Assembly: GCA_016786465.1 (NCBI GenBank)
Contig: JAEUWC010000019.1
Span: 89,905 to 153,904 of the forward strand
Reading direction: 5' to 3'
DNA from: Bdellovibrionales bacterium
GTDB taxonomy: Bacteria; Bdellovibrionota; UBA1018
DNA length: 64,000 bases
The first letter of the stretch is position 1. Each line of letters opens with the position of its first letter. A program made the translations under genes and the position numbers. Shown here piece after piece: positions 16,197 to 24,556 of the stretch. The notes under the pieces are model-generated. The model did no database searches. It had not been told where the DNA came from and saw nothing but the letters and a program-made list of their open reading frames with translations.

Positions 16197-18577
16197 TGCG
16201 CTTCCAAAATCTTTCCGAAAAACTAAATGAATCACAAGTCGGCGCCAAGGCGTTTCACCTGTCACGAATGATTCAACTAGGCGTTTCGGTTCCAGAAGGC
16301 TTTGTCGTCGCGACCCAGGGAAAGCCGCCTAACGTCAATTCGATGGACGCTTTTAAGACCGAACTACTAAAACGCGCTTCTGAAATTCGGTCTGACCGTC
16401 TGATGATTCGAAGTTCGGCTGTCGGAGAAGATTCGGGCGACGCATCCTTTGCCGGACAATTGGATTCGTTTTCGGTCAACAACACCCCGGACGAGATCCT
16501 TCAGGGTTTTTTTCGTTGCCTGGAATCATTGAACGGAAAACGTGCTGAAGTTTACGGGCAAAAATCCGGCCGTAAGCTAGACCGAATGGGCGTGATTGTT
16601 CAAAGAATGATTTCACCTGACTATGCGGGTGTCTTGTTTACCCGATCACCGCTGAATCCAAAAGAAGCCCTTTTAGAATTCGTCGACGGACATGCTGAAA
16701 AGCTGGTTTCAGGGCAAGTCACGCCCGTTTCGGTTTCATTTACCTGGGGTCAGGTTCCCAAAGGACTGCCTTTTGACCCGACATCCCTATTTGAACAAGC
16801 CCAGAAGATTCAGGAAAATTCCACAAGCCCACAAGATATCGAGTGGACGGTGGTCAATCAAAAGGCATCCCTGGTTCAGGCGCGCCCGATTACTTCGATT
16901 CTGGAAGATCGCAATTGGTCCAATACCAATGTAAACGAAAACTATCCTGATCGTTTAACCCCATTTTTGGCATCACTGGCACGTGAATCCTACTACCACT
17001 ACTTCAAAAACCTAGCGATTCAGCTGGGCGGATATGATTCCATCCTCGAGACCGAACTTCGATCAATCATAGGAACCTGGGGCTGGAAAATGTACTACAA
17101 CATGACCAGCATTCACCAAATCTTAGCCCAGTCGCCATTTGCTGGGCTTTTTCGAAAAAGTTTTGACGACTTTGTAGGCTACACAAAGGATTCACCCTCG
17201 ATCGGTGTGCGCCTTCAAGGCATTCGGAAAAAGCTAGGGTTTGCCTTAAATCTTCTGTTTCAGTTCGTCAGGCTTCCGGCGCGTGTCGCGTGGATCGAAA
17301 AGGAAGTTCAAGCCCATTCCCAAGCTGTCGATCAAGCCCGAGATTTGAAGTCACTTTCCAAAGCCTATCACCAGTTCTTGAACCTACGTTTTAATGAATG
17401 GCATCGGGCTTCCTTTGCTGATCTTTTTGCGATGATCACCCACGGAATCTTAGGAAAGATCTGTTCGATGGCCGACCCCCAGAAGGCCTCGGGCCTTCAG
17501 AATCAACTGATCCAAAGCATTCCAGGCCTGGTCAGCAATCAACCCATTTTCGAAATCCACCGGCTGGCGTCTTTAATCCAAGAAGATCAGGGGGCTGGAT
17601 CGACATTCGTGGGGGATGCAGAAAATGCCATTTCGTGGATGCACGAAAACCCAGAATCCGAAATCACCCAGGCTTTCGAACGATACCTTTTGAACTGGGG
17701 TTTTCGGTGCTCGGGTGAACTGACCTTGACCACGCCCAATTACATTGATGATCCACGCCTTTTGGTTCAAGTGCTTCAGTCTTACTTAAAGTCCAGTCCG
17801 CGGGATCCTGAAAGTCTGTTTTTAAAAAAATCCCGTGAACAAAAAGATATTCTGCAAAAAACGCGTGAAAAGCTTGGGTTCCCCTGGGCGACTATCCTGA
17901 GCCTAACCGTTCAGGCAACAGCCTACAGTATTTCCTGCCGCGAGCGCGTCCGACTGAAGCAAGCGCAAATGTACCATTCGGCAAAAAGAATTTTGAAAGC
18001 ATTGGGACAGAAACTAGCCACCCAAGGCAAGCTTGAAAAAGTGGATGACATTTTCTTTCTAGAATACCCAGAAGTTTCTAGAATTTTTTCCGGCGAAGAA
18101 TTGGATTCAAGCCTGGTCCAAGCCCTAGTCCAAAGCCGGCGAAAGTCCTTTGATCAAGCAAAACCGGCACCTGACGAGTTTTCTACACGCTTAGGCGAGT
18201 TCAAAAATGATCCCATTCCTTCATTGACGAAACCGTCCACAACCTTGACGGCAGACGGGAATTTACATGGGTTATCAGCTTGCGGAGGTATCGTTGAAGG
18301 CACGATTCGAGTCCTAGAATCGATTCACGAAATACCCAGGATTCAGAAAGGCGACATCTTGGTCACCAAGCAAACGGATCCAGGCTGGATCTGCGCGTTT
18401 CCGGTGATTTCAGGCCTAATTGTCGAACGCGGCGGAATGCTTTCGCACGGGGCAATCGTGGCTCGCGAATTCGGAATTCCTGCAGTGGTCGCTGTGGATC
18501 AAGCGACTTCGATCCTTAAAGATGGAAGCAAGGTCCGTCTGGATGCGTACCAAGGAAGGATTGAATGCTTGAACTGA
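16196..18577 (+). CDS. PEP-synthase/rifampicin-phosphotransferase-like dikinase
   Basis: 793 residues. The N-terminal 240 residues are a PPDK_N/PEP-synthase ATP-grasp domain (VGAKAFHLSRM, RSSAVGEDSGDASFAG, QARPI). The middle domain (about 245-690) is unlike PEP synthase's PEP-binding barrel. The C-terminal 100 residues are the swivelling phosphohistidine domain with GGMLSHGAIVAREFGIP, catalytic His751. This order, without the PEP/pyruvate TIM barrel, resembles rifampicin phosphotransferase-type dikinases, which transfer the ATP beta-phosphate through His to an organic acceptor. TGA of the CarS-like gene and this ATG overlap (TGATG). In a lipid operon the acceptor may be a lipid precursor; this is inference. 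Confidence 0.7.
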   Translation: MRFQNLSEKLNESQVGAKAFHLSRMIQLGVSVPEGFVVATQGKPPNVNSMDAFKTELLKRASEIRSDRLMIRSSAVGEDSGDASFAGQLDSFSVNNTPDEILQGFFRCLESLNGKRAEVYGQKSGRKLDRMGVIVQRMISPDYAGVLFTRSPLNPKEALLEFVDGHAEKLVSGQVTPVSVSFTWGQVPKGLPFDPTSLFEQAQKIQENSTSPQDIEWTVVNQKASLVQARPITSILEDRNWSNTNVNENYPDRLTPFLASLARESYYHYFKNLAIQLGGYDSILETELRSIIGTWGWKMYYNMTSIHQILAQSPFAGLFRKSFDDFVGYTKDSPSIGVRLQGIRKKLGFALNLLFQFVRLPARVAWIEKEVQAHSQAVDQARDLKSLSKAYHQFLNLRFNEWHRASFADLFAMITHGILGKICSMADPQKASGLQNQLIQSIPGLVSNQPIFEIHRLASLIQEDQGAGSTFVGDAENAISWMHENPESEITQAFERYLLNWGFRCSGELTLTTPNYIDDPRLLVQVLQSYLKSSPRDPESLFLKKSREQKDILQKTREKLGFPWATILSLTVQATAYSISCRERVRLKQAQMYHSAKRILKALGQKLATQGKLEKVDDIFFLEYPEVSRIFSGEELDSSLVQALVQSRRKSFDQAKPAPDEFSTRLGEFKNDPIPSLTKPSTTLTADGNLHGLSACGGIVEGTIRVLESIHEIPRIQKGDILVTKQTDPGWICAFPVISGLIVERGGMLSHGAIVAREFGIPAVVAVDQATSILKDGSKVRLDAYQGRIECLN

Positions 18578-19152
18578 CCAAAACCTTAGCATTCTATTAT
18601 CGTGAACGCTTTAGGCCATTTCCTTGGTTGATTCTGCCCTTTGTCTTGTCGGTCCTATTTGTAGGATCTTTGGGCCCCGCGTTTTGGCAGGCGGCGCTTT
18701 ATTTTGGACTAAGCCTTTTGTTTTTTCGTCTTTTTGATGATCTAGGGACCCATCTTTATGATGGCGCTCGGGGGAAAAAACGAAGCTACCTGAATCGACT
18801 TCAACAGCTTGAAGTCGCAGTTTTCTTGCCCTTAGGGCTTCTTTTAAGCGTCACCTTTTTCTGGCTGGGTCTGCCTGGAATCATTTGGATGACATTATTC
18901 ATTTTGCTGTCAGGCGCCCTTTATCTGGTTGGATCGCCAAAGCGACCCGTACTTTTTGTTTCTATTTTGAAGTACCCGTTTCTGGGCGCCTTGGTTATGG
19001 GCGGCTTTGATGCCTGGATTTTGGTCGGGTTTTCCTTGTTTCTGCTTCATGAACTGATTGAAGAAAAGTTTCTGCCCTTTCCTAAAGCCACCGCTTGGTT
19101 CGCCTTTATTGTGGTTTTAGGTTCACGTGTATTTTGGAGCCAATTCCGATGA
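18565..19152 (+). CDS. Short UbiA-like membrane protein
   Basis: 195 residues with about five or six TM helices. FFRLFDDLGTHLYD (53-66) resembles the Asp-rich prenyl-diphosphate site of UbiA-family prenyltransferases (Asp58, Asp59, Asp66). UbiA proteins usually have about 280-300 residues and a second Asp motif, which I cannot see clearly, so this is short. It overlaps the dikinase gene by 13 bases and the methyltransferase by four. Known UbiA enzymes attach prenyl chains to aromatics, haem or glyceryl phosphate. Assignment is tentative. Confidence 0.5.
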   Translation: MLELTKTLAFYYRERFRPFPWLILPFVLSVLFVGSLGPAFWQAALYFGLSLLFFRLFDDLGTHLYDGARGKKRSYLNRLQQLEVAVFLPLGLLLSVTFFWLGLPGIIWMTLFILLSGALYLVGSPKRPVLFVSILKYPFLGALVMGGFDAWILVGFSLFLLHELIEEKFLPFPKATAWFAFIVVLGSRVFWSQFR

Positions 19153-20129
19153 CCCCTTCAATGACGACCCAAAAATTCCCAAACAAAACCAACCCTGCGC
19201 ACTATCACTTTGAAGACGTCGCCTGCTATCAGTGCGGATCCAAGAAAAGTCAGTACTTTCTGACAGGTGAAGAAGACCTTACGGGTAAAGAAGGCTACTT
19301 TAATTATGTTCGCTGCGAAAATTGCAATCTAGTCTACCAAAACCCCCGTATCGCCGCTGACCAGATCAAGTCGTTCTATGACAGCGAATACATTGCTCAC
19401 AGAAAGAAGACGAACTGGGGGATTTTGACTCCGCTTTATGAACGCGCGATGAGCAAGCATGACCGCGATAAAGACGCGCTGGTCAGCCGTTATGTCAAAA
19501 TTACGTCCGAAACCAAAGTTCTGGACGTTGGATGTGCAGTGGGGACATTTCTTCTTCACCTAAAGAAGAAGTATGGCGCAAAGATCAGCGGTGTCGACTT
19601 TAAGGAAGACTTAAGTTTTCCTGGTTTTGAACAGATCGACTTTCATTGCGGGCTTTTCTACGAACAGAAACTTGAACCCGAAAGCTTCGACCTTGTGACC
19701 ATGTGGCATTTTCTTGAACACTGCTATTCGCCGCCCCAGTCCTTAAAAAAGGCGGCACAAGTCGTCAAAAAAGGCGGGAAAGTCATCATCGAAGTCCCGC
19801 GCCTGGATTCATTGACCTACAAAGTGTTTCAAGAAAAATGGCCTGGTGTTCAGGCACCGCAGCATACTGTGCTTTTTGATAAGGAATCCTTGATCTCGAT
19901 GGCTCAAAAGAACGGCCTAAAAGTAATCGACTACCTTCCTTATGGCGCTTTTCCGGCCTATTTTTACATTTTTGCTGGGACCTATTTCAAAACATTGGGC
20001 AAAGGTCTGAACCTAAACCGGGCCATAGCGCCCTACTTCTTGGGCCAGCTTCTTCTTGCACCGCTACTTGCGTTTGAAAAGAAGCTGAATCTTTCGATGC
20101 AAACCATCATTTGCGAAAGGACTGAATGA
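19149..20129 (+). CDS. SAM-dependent methyltransferase with N-terminal zinc ribbon
   Basis: 326 residues from ATG at 19149, the ATGA overlap with the previous stop; a longer start at 19095 is less likely. CxxC pairs at 26/29 and 56/59 form a zinc knuckle. VLDVGCAVG at about 124-132 is the SAM-binding motif I of a class I methyltransferase. The order zinc ribbon-methyltransferase resembles Methyltransf_23/Tyw3-unrelated sugar or lipid methyltransferases of biosynthetic clusters. Two hydrophobic patches near the C-terminus may touch the membrane. Substrate unknown; the operon suggests a lipid intermediate. Confidence 0.75.
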   Translation: MTPSMTTQKFPNKTNPAHYHFEDVACYQCGSKKSQYFLTGEEDLTGKEGYFNYVRCENCNLVYQNPRIAADQIKSFYDSEYIAHRKKTNWGILTPLYERAMSKHDRDKDALVSRYVKITSETKVLDVGCAVGTFLLHLKKKYGAKISGVDFKEDLSFPGFEQIDFHCGLFYEQKLEPESFDLVTMWHFLEHCYSPPQSLKKAAQVVKKGGKVIIEVPRLDSLTYKVFQEKWPGVQAPQHTVLFDKESLISMAQKNGLKVIDYLPYGAFPAYFYIFAGTYFKTLGKGLNLNRAIAPYFLGQLLLAPLLAFEKKLNLSMQTIICERTE

Positions 20130-20866
20130 AGATTTTGGTCCTGATCTACCGAAGCTTGATTGCTTACCTAGGAATCACGTTGAATGGCCTGATCGGGTCG
20201 ATTCTGTATTTGATTTCTTTTGGGCGACTTCGCAGGTGGAACGCCGAAGTCCTGACGCCATTTTTTGGAAAGTGGATCTTAAAGCTGATTGGAATTGAAG
20301 CGGTTCTTCCCGATTCGTCTCAGATTCCCGCAGGCCCTGTGATGTACATCTTCAATCACAATTCGTTTTTGGATATTTTTCTTTTACCGATGCTGAAGTT
20401 GCCCAATACCGTCCCGCTTCTTTCGACTCGCACCCGGAAGATCATTCCCCTTTACCTGGCGAATCTAGGAATGGGCGCCAAGTTCATTCCATTTAAGGAC
20501 CGTCCCGAAGCCCGGCTGGGTTTCTTAAAGGCTTTGTCCAAATGGCTAGAACGAAAAGAAGCAAGCCTGGTTTGCGCGCCCGAAGGCGTCCATCGCTTTC
20601 GTCACGGCATTGGAAAATTCAATCGTGGAATCTTTCATGCCGCCATGGAAAGTCGAACGACCATTGCTCCACTTTTCTTCAAGATCCCAAAGGAAAGCAA
20701 TCCGCTTGAAACCCATTCCTTTAGAAATGGGCGTGTGGAAGTCAGTGTTTTACCCCCGATTTCAACGGCAAACTGGACCGTTGAAACCTTGGATGAAGAA
20801 ATTCAAAGAATCCGAAACATTTACGTTCAGAAGTTCAATCAGGAATTTCAGGCGGGGATTCAATGA
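20126..20866 (+). CDS. PlsC-type 1-acylglycerol-3-phosphate acyltransferase-like
   Basis: 246 residues. N-terminal TM at about 8-30. The catalytic box NHNSFLDIF gives H78 and D83 (HX4D), followed by the APEGVHR (151-157) element equivalent to EGTR. This family acylates lysophosphatidic acid or similar lyso lipids at the cytoplasmic face of the inner membrane. ATGA overlaps the methyltransferase stop, and its own TGA overlaps the next ATG. Acyl specificity and acceptor unknown. Confidence 0.85.
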   Translation: MKILVLIYRSLIAYLGITLNGLIGSILYLISFGRLRRWNAEVLTPFFGKWILKLIGIEAVLPDSSQIPAGPVMYIFNHNSFLDIFLLPMLKLPNTVPLLSTRTRKIIPLYLANLGMGAKFIPFKDRPEARLGFLKALSKWLERKEASLVCAPEGVHRFRHGIGKFNRGIFHAAMESRTTIAPLFFKIPKESNPLETHSFRNGRVEVSVLPPISTANWTVETLDEEIQRIRNIYVQKFNQEFQAGIQ

Positions 20867-21309
20867 TTCAAGCCAGTTTTGAAGTTTTCAGGTCTTTTTT
20901 CAGGACGCCGGATCCAACACGAACGCTTGAACCCGCAACGTTTACAGTCATGCCTTGGCATCTGGATTTGAATGGTCACGTCAATAATGCGACGTATTTG
21001 AACTATTGCAATCAGGCGCGCCTGATTCACCTAGCGGGGCTGGGGCTGGTCAAGCCCATGGTGCAAAATCGCATTGCACCCGTGATTTCAAAGACTGAAA
21101 TTCAGTATCTTCGATCACTAAAACTTTTTGACCGCTTCACGATCGAAACCCAATTTGAAAATCACGCCTTTGAATCCATTGAAATTTCGCATCGATTTTC
21201 AAAAAAGGGAAAAGCAGTCGCCATCGTTCGATCCAAGATCAAACTTTTAAGCCCAGGGGGTCAGGATGAGTCTAGAAAACTCTACCTTCGATACTTCGGC
21301 GGCAATTAG
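20863..21309 (+). CDS. Hotdog-fold acyl-CoA/acyl-ACP thioesterase
   Basis: 148 residues. The DLNGHVNNATYLNY stretch (35-48) matches the 4HBT hotdog thioesterase active site (Asp, HxxN). It should hydrolyse acyl thioesters in the cytosol, releasing free fatty acids or editing the acyl pool. Starts at the ATGA overlap with the acyltransferase; its last 44 bases overlap the start of the second desaturase. Chain length cannot be read from the sequence. Confidence 0.8.
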   Translation: MIQASFEVFRSFFRTPDPTRTLEPATFTVMPWHLDLNGHVNNATYLNYCNQARLIHLAGLGLVKPMVQNRIAPVISKTEIQYLRSLKLFDRFTIETQFENHAFESIEISHRFSKKGKAVAIVRSKIKLLSPGGQDESRKLYLRYFGGN

Positions 21310-22228
21310 TTCACCGACGCGTAGTTTGATTGTCAAAAGCGACTGGGCGGCTGCAAAACGCCTGATTCTGCCTATTGCTTTTGGTGTATTTTGTTTTTTG
21401 AATCTTTCATCCGGCTGGATTTTGTACAGCCTGGGTCAAATTTTAGGCGCTGTTTTCTTTGCCCAGTGCTTTATCTTGCTTCATGAATTCGGGCACGATT
21501 CATTCTTTAAGACTCGGTATTTGAATACAGTCTTTGGTCAAATCGCGTCCTTTCTAGTCTTCTTGCCCTTTCACAACTGGAAAAAAATTCATGCCCTTCA
21601 CCACAAGTGGACCGGATGGCGTGACCTTGACCCCACCACGGAAAAGACGTTCGACGGACGTTTTGGAACGATTCAGCGACAGGTGATCCATTTTTGCTGG
21701 AAATACCATGTACCCATTTTCACCCTAGGCTACCGATTGGGGATTTATTGGAAACTTGAAAAACTGAAGCGTCACCTTTCGCCGCGCGATTATTTCGCGT
21801 GCCAGTTGAACATGGCTGCGATGGTGATCGTTTATATCGGCCTGATCTTTTTTGCGGGCGATACCCTGCTTCGAATCTTGCCGGCTTTGTACTTCAGTTG
21901 GGCGATTTGCGACGTGGTGTCATTAAGCCAGCATTCCCATATCGAAATGCCCGTTTCTAACGGCATAGCCGTTCAGCCACTTAAGTACCGAGAACAGGCG
22001 CAGTATTCGCGAAGTCTGATTCTTCCTTCCGCAATCGGCGAATACTTCTATTTCAATATGAATTTCCACGAGGCACACCATCATTACCCGGGACTGCCTT
22101 GTTACCATCTTCCTAAGGTCCAGGTGCCTTCGAAAAATGCCTACCCATTCTGGCCGTGGCTAAAAAAAGTGAAATCGATGCCCGGTGTGGTCTTCATTTT
22201 CACCACATCAAAAGATCGGGACTTTTAG
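21266..22228 (+). CDS. Membrane fatty acid desaturase (second of the operon)
   Basis: 320 residues with four TM segments. Histidine boxes HEFGH (73-77), HALHH (109-113) and HEAHHH (about 268-273) mark a di-iron membrane desaturase/hydroxylase. The third box lacks the glutamine of the first desaturase, so it belongs to another subfamily, possibly a methyl-end desaturase or sphingolipid-type hydroxylase. Starts inside the thioesterase gene behind GGGGGTCAGG. Last gene of the operon; it converges on the next gene with three bases between. Confidence 0.8.
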   Translation: MSLENSTFDTSAAISSPTRSLIVKSDWAAAKRLILPIAFGVFCFLNLSSGWILYSLGQILGAVFFAQCFILLHEFGHDSFFKTRYLNTVFGQIASFLVFLPFHNWKKIHALHHKWTGWRDLDPTTEKTFDGRFGTIQRQVIHFCWKYHVPIFTLGYRLGIYWKLEKLKRHLSPRDYFACQLNMAAMVIVYIGLIFFAGDTLLRILPALYFSWAICDVVSLSQHSHIEMPVSNGIAVQPLKYREQAQYSRSLILPSAIGEYFYFNMNFHEAHHHYPGLPCYHLPKVQVPSKNAYPFWPWLKKVKSMPGVVFIFTTSKDRDF

Positions 22229-22231
22229 AAA

Positions 22232-22603
22232 TTAAAGGGTGCAGGTCAATTTCAAATCGACGGCCTTGCCGTCTTTGTCTTCGACGCCAGAAGACGACTT
22301 AAATGAACCTTCGTACAATGTCGCGACTGAAGTGCTGGTTGTCTTGGTCAGTTCCAACACATCTTGCGAACCGTCAGAGCGGGACCAGGTGACTTTCAGT
22401 CCATCTTGAGTGCTTTCAATGGCGTCGGCTTTATCGAAATCTTTCGAAACGACCGAACCCTTTAGCGAAACTTCCGTCATCATTTTTTCTTCGTGAACGG
22501 TCACGGATAACGAACCGCAGTCCAACTGGTAGATGGTCTGCGAAGCTTGTCCTGGGCTTTGAAACGCTGCGGAAATAATCATCGGCAAAAAGTAGGCTTT
22601 CAT
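22232..22603 (-). CDS. Small exported protein
   Basis: 123 residues, unknown. A signal peptide (1-20, cut after GQA) and a beta-rich mature part with two cysteines (LDCGS, LTCTL) that could form a disulphide in the periplasm. ATG at 22603 is preferred as it begins the signal peptide. It converges with the desaturase gene. Confidence 0.6.
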   Translation of the reverse strand: MKAYFLPMIISAAFQSPGQASQTIYQLDCGSLSVTVHEEKMMTEVSLKGSVVSKDFDKADAIESTQDGLKVTWSRSDGSQDVLELTKTTSTSVATLYEGSFKSSSGVEDKDGKAVDLKLTCTL

Positions 22604-22951
22604 TTTCGGTCCTCGTGACTTGGATCAAGCAGGGGCCGTGCCAGGCCATCCGTCTGCCAAATCGTATCCATTCGAACTTGCGCTGAAAGCACATAGGATT
22701 CAGTTTGGGGCTTTTGCAGCTGTCTAAACATTTTTCAGTCCGTCGGGGAATCCAGGCCAGGAACCAAGGTGGTGTTATTGCTAGTTTAAATTATTGATAT
22801 TTAAATACTTTTTTGACGGCAAACGTGTATACTAGAACTTCACTGATCGAGTTCAGACTTTAGCGAGCTCGAGCCTTCCAAGAGAAAATCTTTAAAAGCC
22901 TACCACTTTAGATCGAATTCTTTTCAGGTTAACGAAAAAGGAGAAACGATT
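22604..22951. other. Gene-free spacer with possible promoter
   Basis: 348 bases with no convincing gene. It contains an AT-rich stretch (about 22785-22812) and a good -10 box TATACT at 22828-22833, but no consensus -35 box at 16-18 bases. The next gene begins at 22952 with AAGGAG eleven bases before it, so the 5' leader is about 110 bases. Confidence 0.4.
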
Positions 22952-23164
22952 ATGTTGGTAACGAATCAAGTAGTATCGGCTTTGAAAAAAAGGCCAAGCG
23001 GCAGCAGTGTCATCAAGAAAAAGGCGTGTGCCGCCTGCGGTTGCGCATTTTCCCCAAGATTCCTGTTTTCAATCACCTGCGATTTCTGCAGGTCACCCAT
23101 GAGCAGCTTTCTATCGGTTCCAAATGAAACTACGCCGTCTTTAATGATGGCACTGGTGGCTTAA
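22952..23164 (+). CDS. Small zinc-ribbon-like protein
   Basis: 70 residues, unknown. CAACGCAF (32-39) and CDFC (53-56) form two knuckles of a probable zinc ribbon, flanked by a basic N-terminus with KKRPS. Preceded by AAGGAG at eleven bases. Its TAA overlaps the next ATG by one base (TAATG). DNA- or RNA-binding role possible but not shown. Confidence 0.65.
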   Translation: MLVTNQVVSALKKRPSGSSVIKKKACAACGCAFSPRFLFSITCDFCRSPMSSFLSVPNETTPSLMMALVA

Positions 23165-23364
23165 TGAGTACGCTTACAGTGGACAAGAAAATCGAAAAAT
23201 CGATGCTCGAGCAACTAGCGGAACGAGTACAGGACCTTTTCTTAAAGGTCCAATCCGCCCGATCCATGGATCGCCCAAGAGCCAGCGTTCTTTATGGCGA
23301 AGCATGTTTGGCCTACAGAGCACACAAGATCTTTGTGATCGAACAAGATGCCTTACTGAAATAA
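23164..23364 (+). CDS. Small helical protein
   Basis: 66 residues, no recognised family. It looks fully alpha-helical, with a hydrophobic heptad-like pattern (MLEQLAERVQDLFLKV). It is translationally coupled to the zinc-ribbon gene through TAATG and is followed after ten bases by the SlyD-like gene. Function unknown. Confidence 0.55.
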   Translation: MSTLTVDKKIEKSMLEQLAERVQDLFLKVQSARSMDRPRASVLYGEACLAYRAHKIFVIEQDALLK

Positions 23365-23374
23365 GGAGCCGCGA

Positions 23375-23854
23375 ATGAAACCTCAAGTGATCTCATTCAA
23401 CTGCGTAATGCGAAATAAGTTGGGCCAGGTCCTGAGTTCGTCTTTCAATCACGACGTGATCAATCAAGATGACGGCAACTACAATCGCCTGCCGGGACTG
23501 GTCCAGGGGCTACAGGCGGTTCGGGTGGGCGAAAAGCGAAATATCGTGGTTCCGGCAGACAGCGCTTACGGTCGCTACGACCCGCGACTGATCATCGAAG
23601 TCAGACGTTCCGAACTGGAGTACGGTGATCGCTTGAAACTGGGAAGCCAGGTTCTTCGATTTCATGAACCCACTTCTGAACAAAAACTTTTCAGGGTCGT
23701 TCAAATGAACGAGGATTCAGTAGTTCTGGATGGCAACCATTCGCTCGCGGGTCACGATCTGGTTTTTGAAGTCGAGATCGTCTCAGCAAGAGATGCGGAC
23801 GACAGCGATCTGACGGATGCGTCTACGCTGATCGGTAATCAGCTTTTGCACTAA
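23375..23854 (+). CDS. SlyD-like FKBP-type peptidyl-prolyl isomerase
   Basis: 159 residues. The pattern GLVQGLQAVRVGEKRNIVV, SAYGRYDPRLI and LDGNHSLAGHDLVFEVEIV matches SlyD/FKBP, with an FKBP core interrupted by an IF (insert-in-flap) segment. SlyD isomerises proline bonds and acts as a chaperone; the usual His-rich metal-binding tail is absent. Start ATG with AAGGAG ten bases upstream. Third gene of a small operon. Confidence 0.8.
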   Translation: MKPQVISFNCVMRNKLGQVLSSSFNHDVINQDDGNYNRLPGLVQGLQAVRVGEKRNIVVPADSAYGRYDPRLIIEVRRSELEYGDRLKLGSQVLRFHEPTSEQKLFRVVQMNEDSVVLDGNHSLAGHDLVFEVEIVSARDADDSDLTDASTLIGNQLLH

Positions 23855-23965
23855 GATACATCTGTGCTAGACTGATTCAGTAAGTAGTTCATTGTTTGCT
23901 TCTTCCGAGTCTGCGGGCATTGTGCCCATATCCTCTTGAGCGGCTCCCAGCCTTTAGGAGGTTAA

Positions 23966-24277
23966 ATGGGTAAAAAATTATACGTAGGCAATCTTCCTTT
24001 TTCAGCAACCGATCAGATCTTGAACGACACTTTCGCACAATGCGGAACGGTCGAATCTTCGAAAATCATCGTCGATCGCGACTCGGGTCGTAGCAAGGGT
24101 TTTGGCTTTGTCGAGATGTCGACCGAAGCAGAAGCTCTCGACGCAATCAGTAAATTCAACGGCGCCGACTATGACGGACGCGCCATGACCGTGAACGAAG
24201 CCAAGCCGATGGTTCCTCGTGAAAATCGTGGCGGCGGCTTTGGCGGCGGCAATCGCGATCGCGGCAACCGCTGGTAA
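23966..24277 (+). CDS. RRM-domain RNA-binding protein with Gly-rich tail
   Basis: 103 residues. RNP2 motif LYVGNL (5-10) and RNP1 KGFGFVEM (45-52) identify a single RRM domain; residues 85-103 are Gly/Arg-rich (GGGFGGGNRDRG). Such proteins bind RNA, often in cold response. AGGAGG (23956-23961) ends four bases before the ATG. A small 5-bp hairpin (GGGCA-TTG-TGCCC, 23915-23927) lies in the leader. A strong terminator follows. Confidence 0.9.
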   Translation: MGKKLYVGNLPFSATDQILNDTFAQCGTVESSKIIVDRDSGRSKGFGFVEMSTEAEALDAISKFNGADYDGRAMTVNEAKPMVPRENRGGGFGGGNRDRGNRW

Positions 24278-24297
24278 TTTCAGTCCATCGTTTTACC

Positions 24298-24340
24298 GAG
24301 GCTCACCTCCCACGTTTTGGGATGTGAGCCTCTCTTTTTT
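24298..24340 (+). terminator. Rho-independent terminator after the RRM gene
   Basis: GAGGCTCAC and TCCCA arms pair with TGGGA and GTGAGCCTC around loop CGTTT, with one mismatch (c/t), followed by TCTTTTTT. It ends 21 bases after the stop codon of the RRM gene. Confidence 0.85.
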
Positions 24341-24370
24341 CTATGAACGCCCGTCCAAGGAGAGTGTCCC

Positions 24371-24556
24371 CTGTTTCTGACGACAAGCAAACTATTCAAA
24401 AAACAGTTCAAGTGTTTCAAATGCCGCCTGCTCTTCGCTCAACGCGACGGTGACTGGTTTAATTGGGAATCGATGCAGGTCCGTCTGTGCAAGTCCTGCG
24501 AGAAGCTGACCCAAGAAAGTCCTGAGCGTAATCAAGAACTTCAGATCAGTTCTTGA
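24371..24556 (+). CDS. Small basic zinc-ribbon protein, probable CTG start
   Basis: 61 residues in a frame with no ATG, GTG or TTG start upstream of the conserved part. CFKC (15-18) and CKSC (40-43) are separated by 21 residues as in zinc ribbons, and KLFKKQFK gives a basic N-terminus. AAGGAG at 24357-24362 is eight bases before CTG at 24371, which is the only fitting start; an in-frame stop (24344-24346) blocks anything further upstream. Function unknown. The paired cysteines and the Shine-Dalgarno spacing are the reasons to call it a gene. Confidence 0.55.
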   Translation: MFLTTSKLFKKQFKCFKCRLLFAQRDGDWFNWESMQVRLCKSCEKLTQESPERNQELQISS

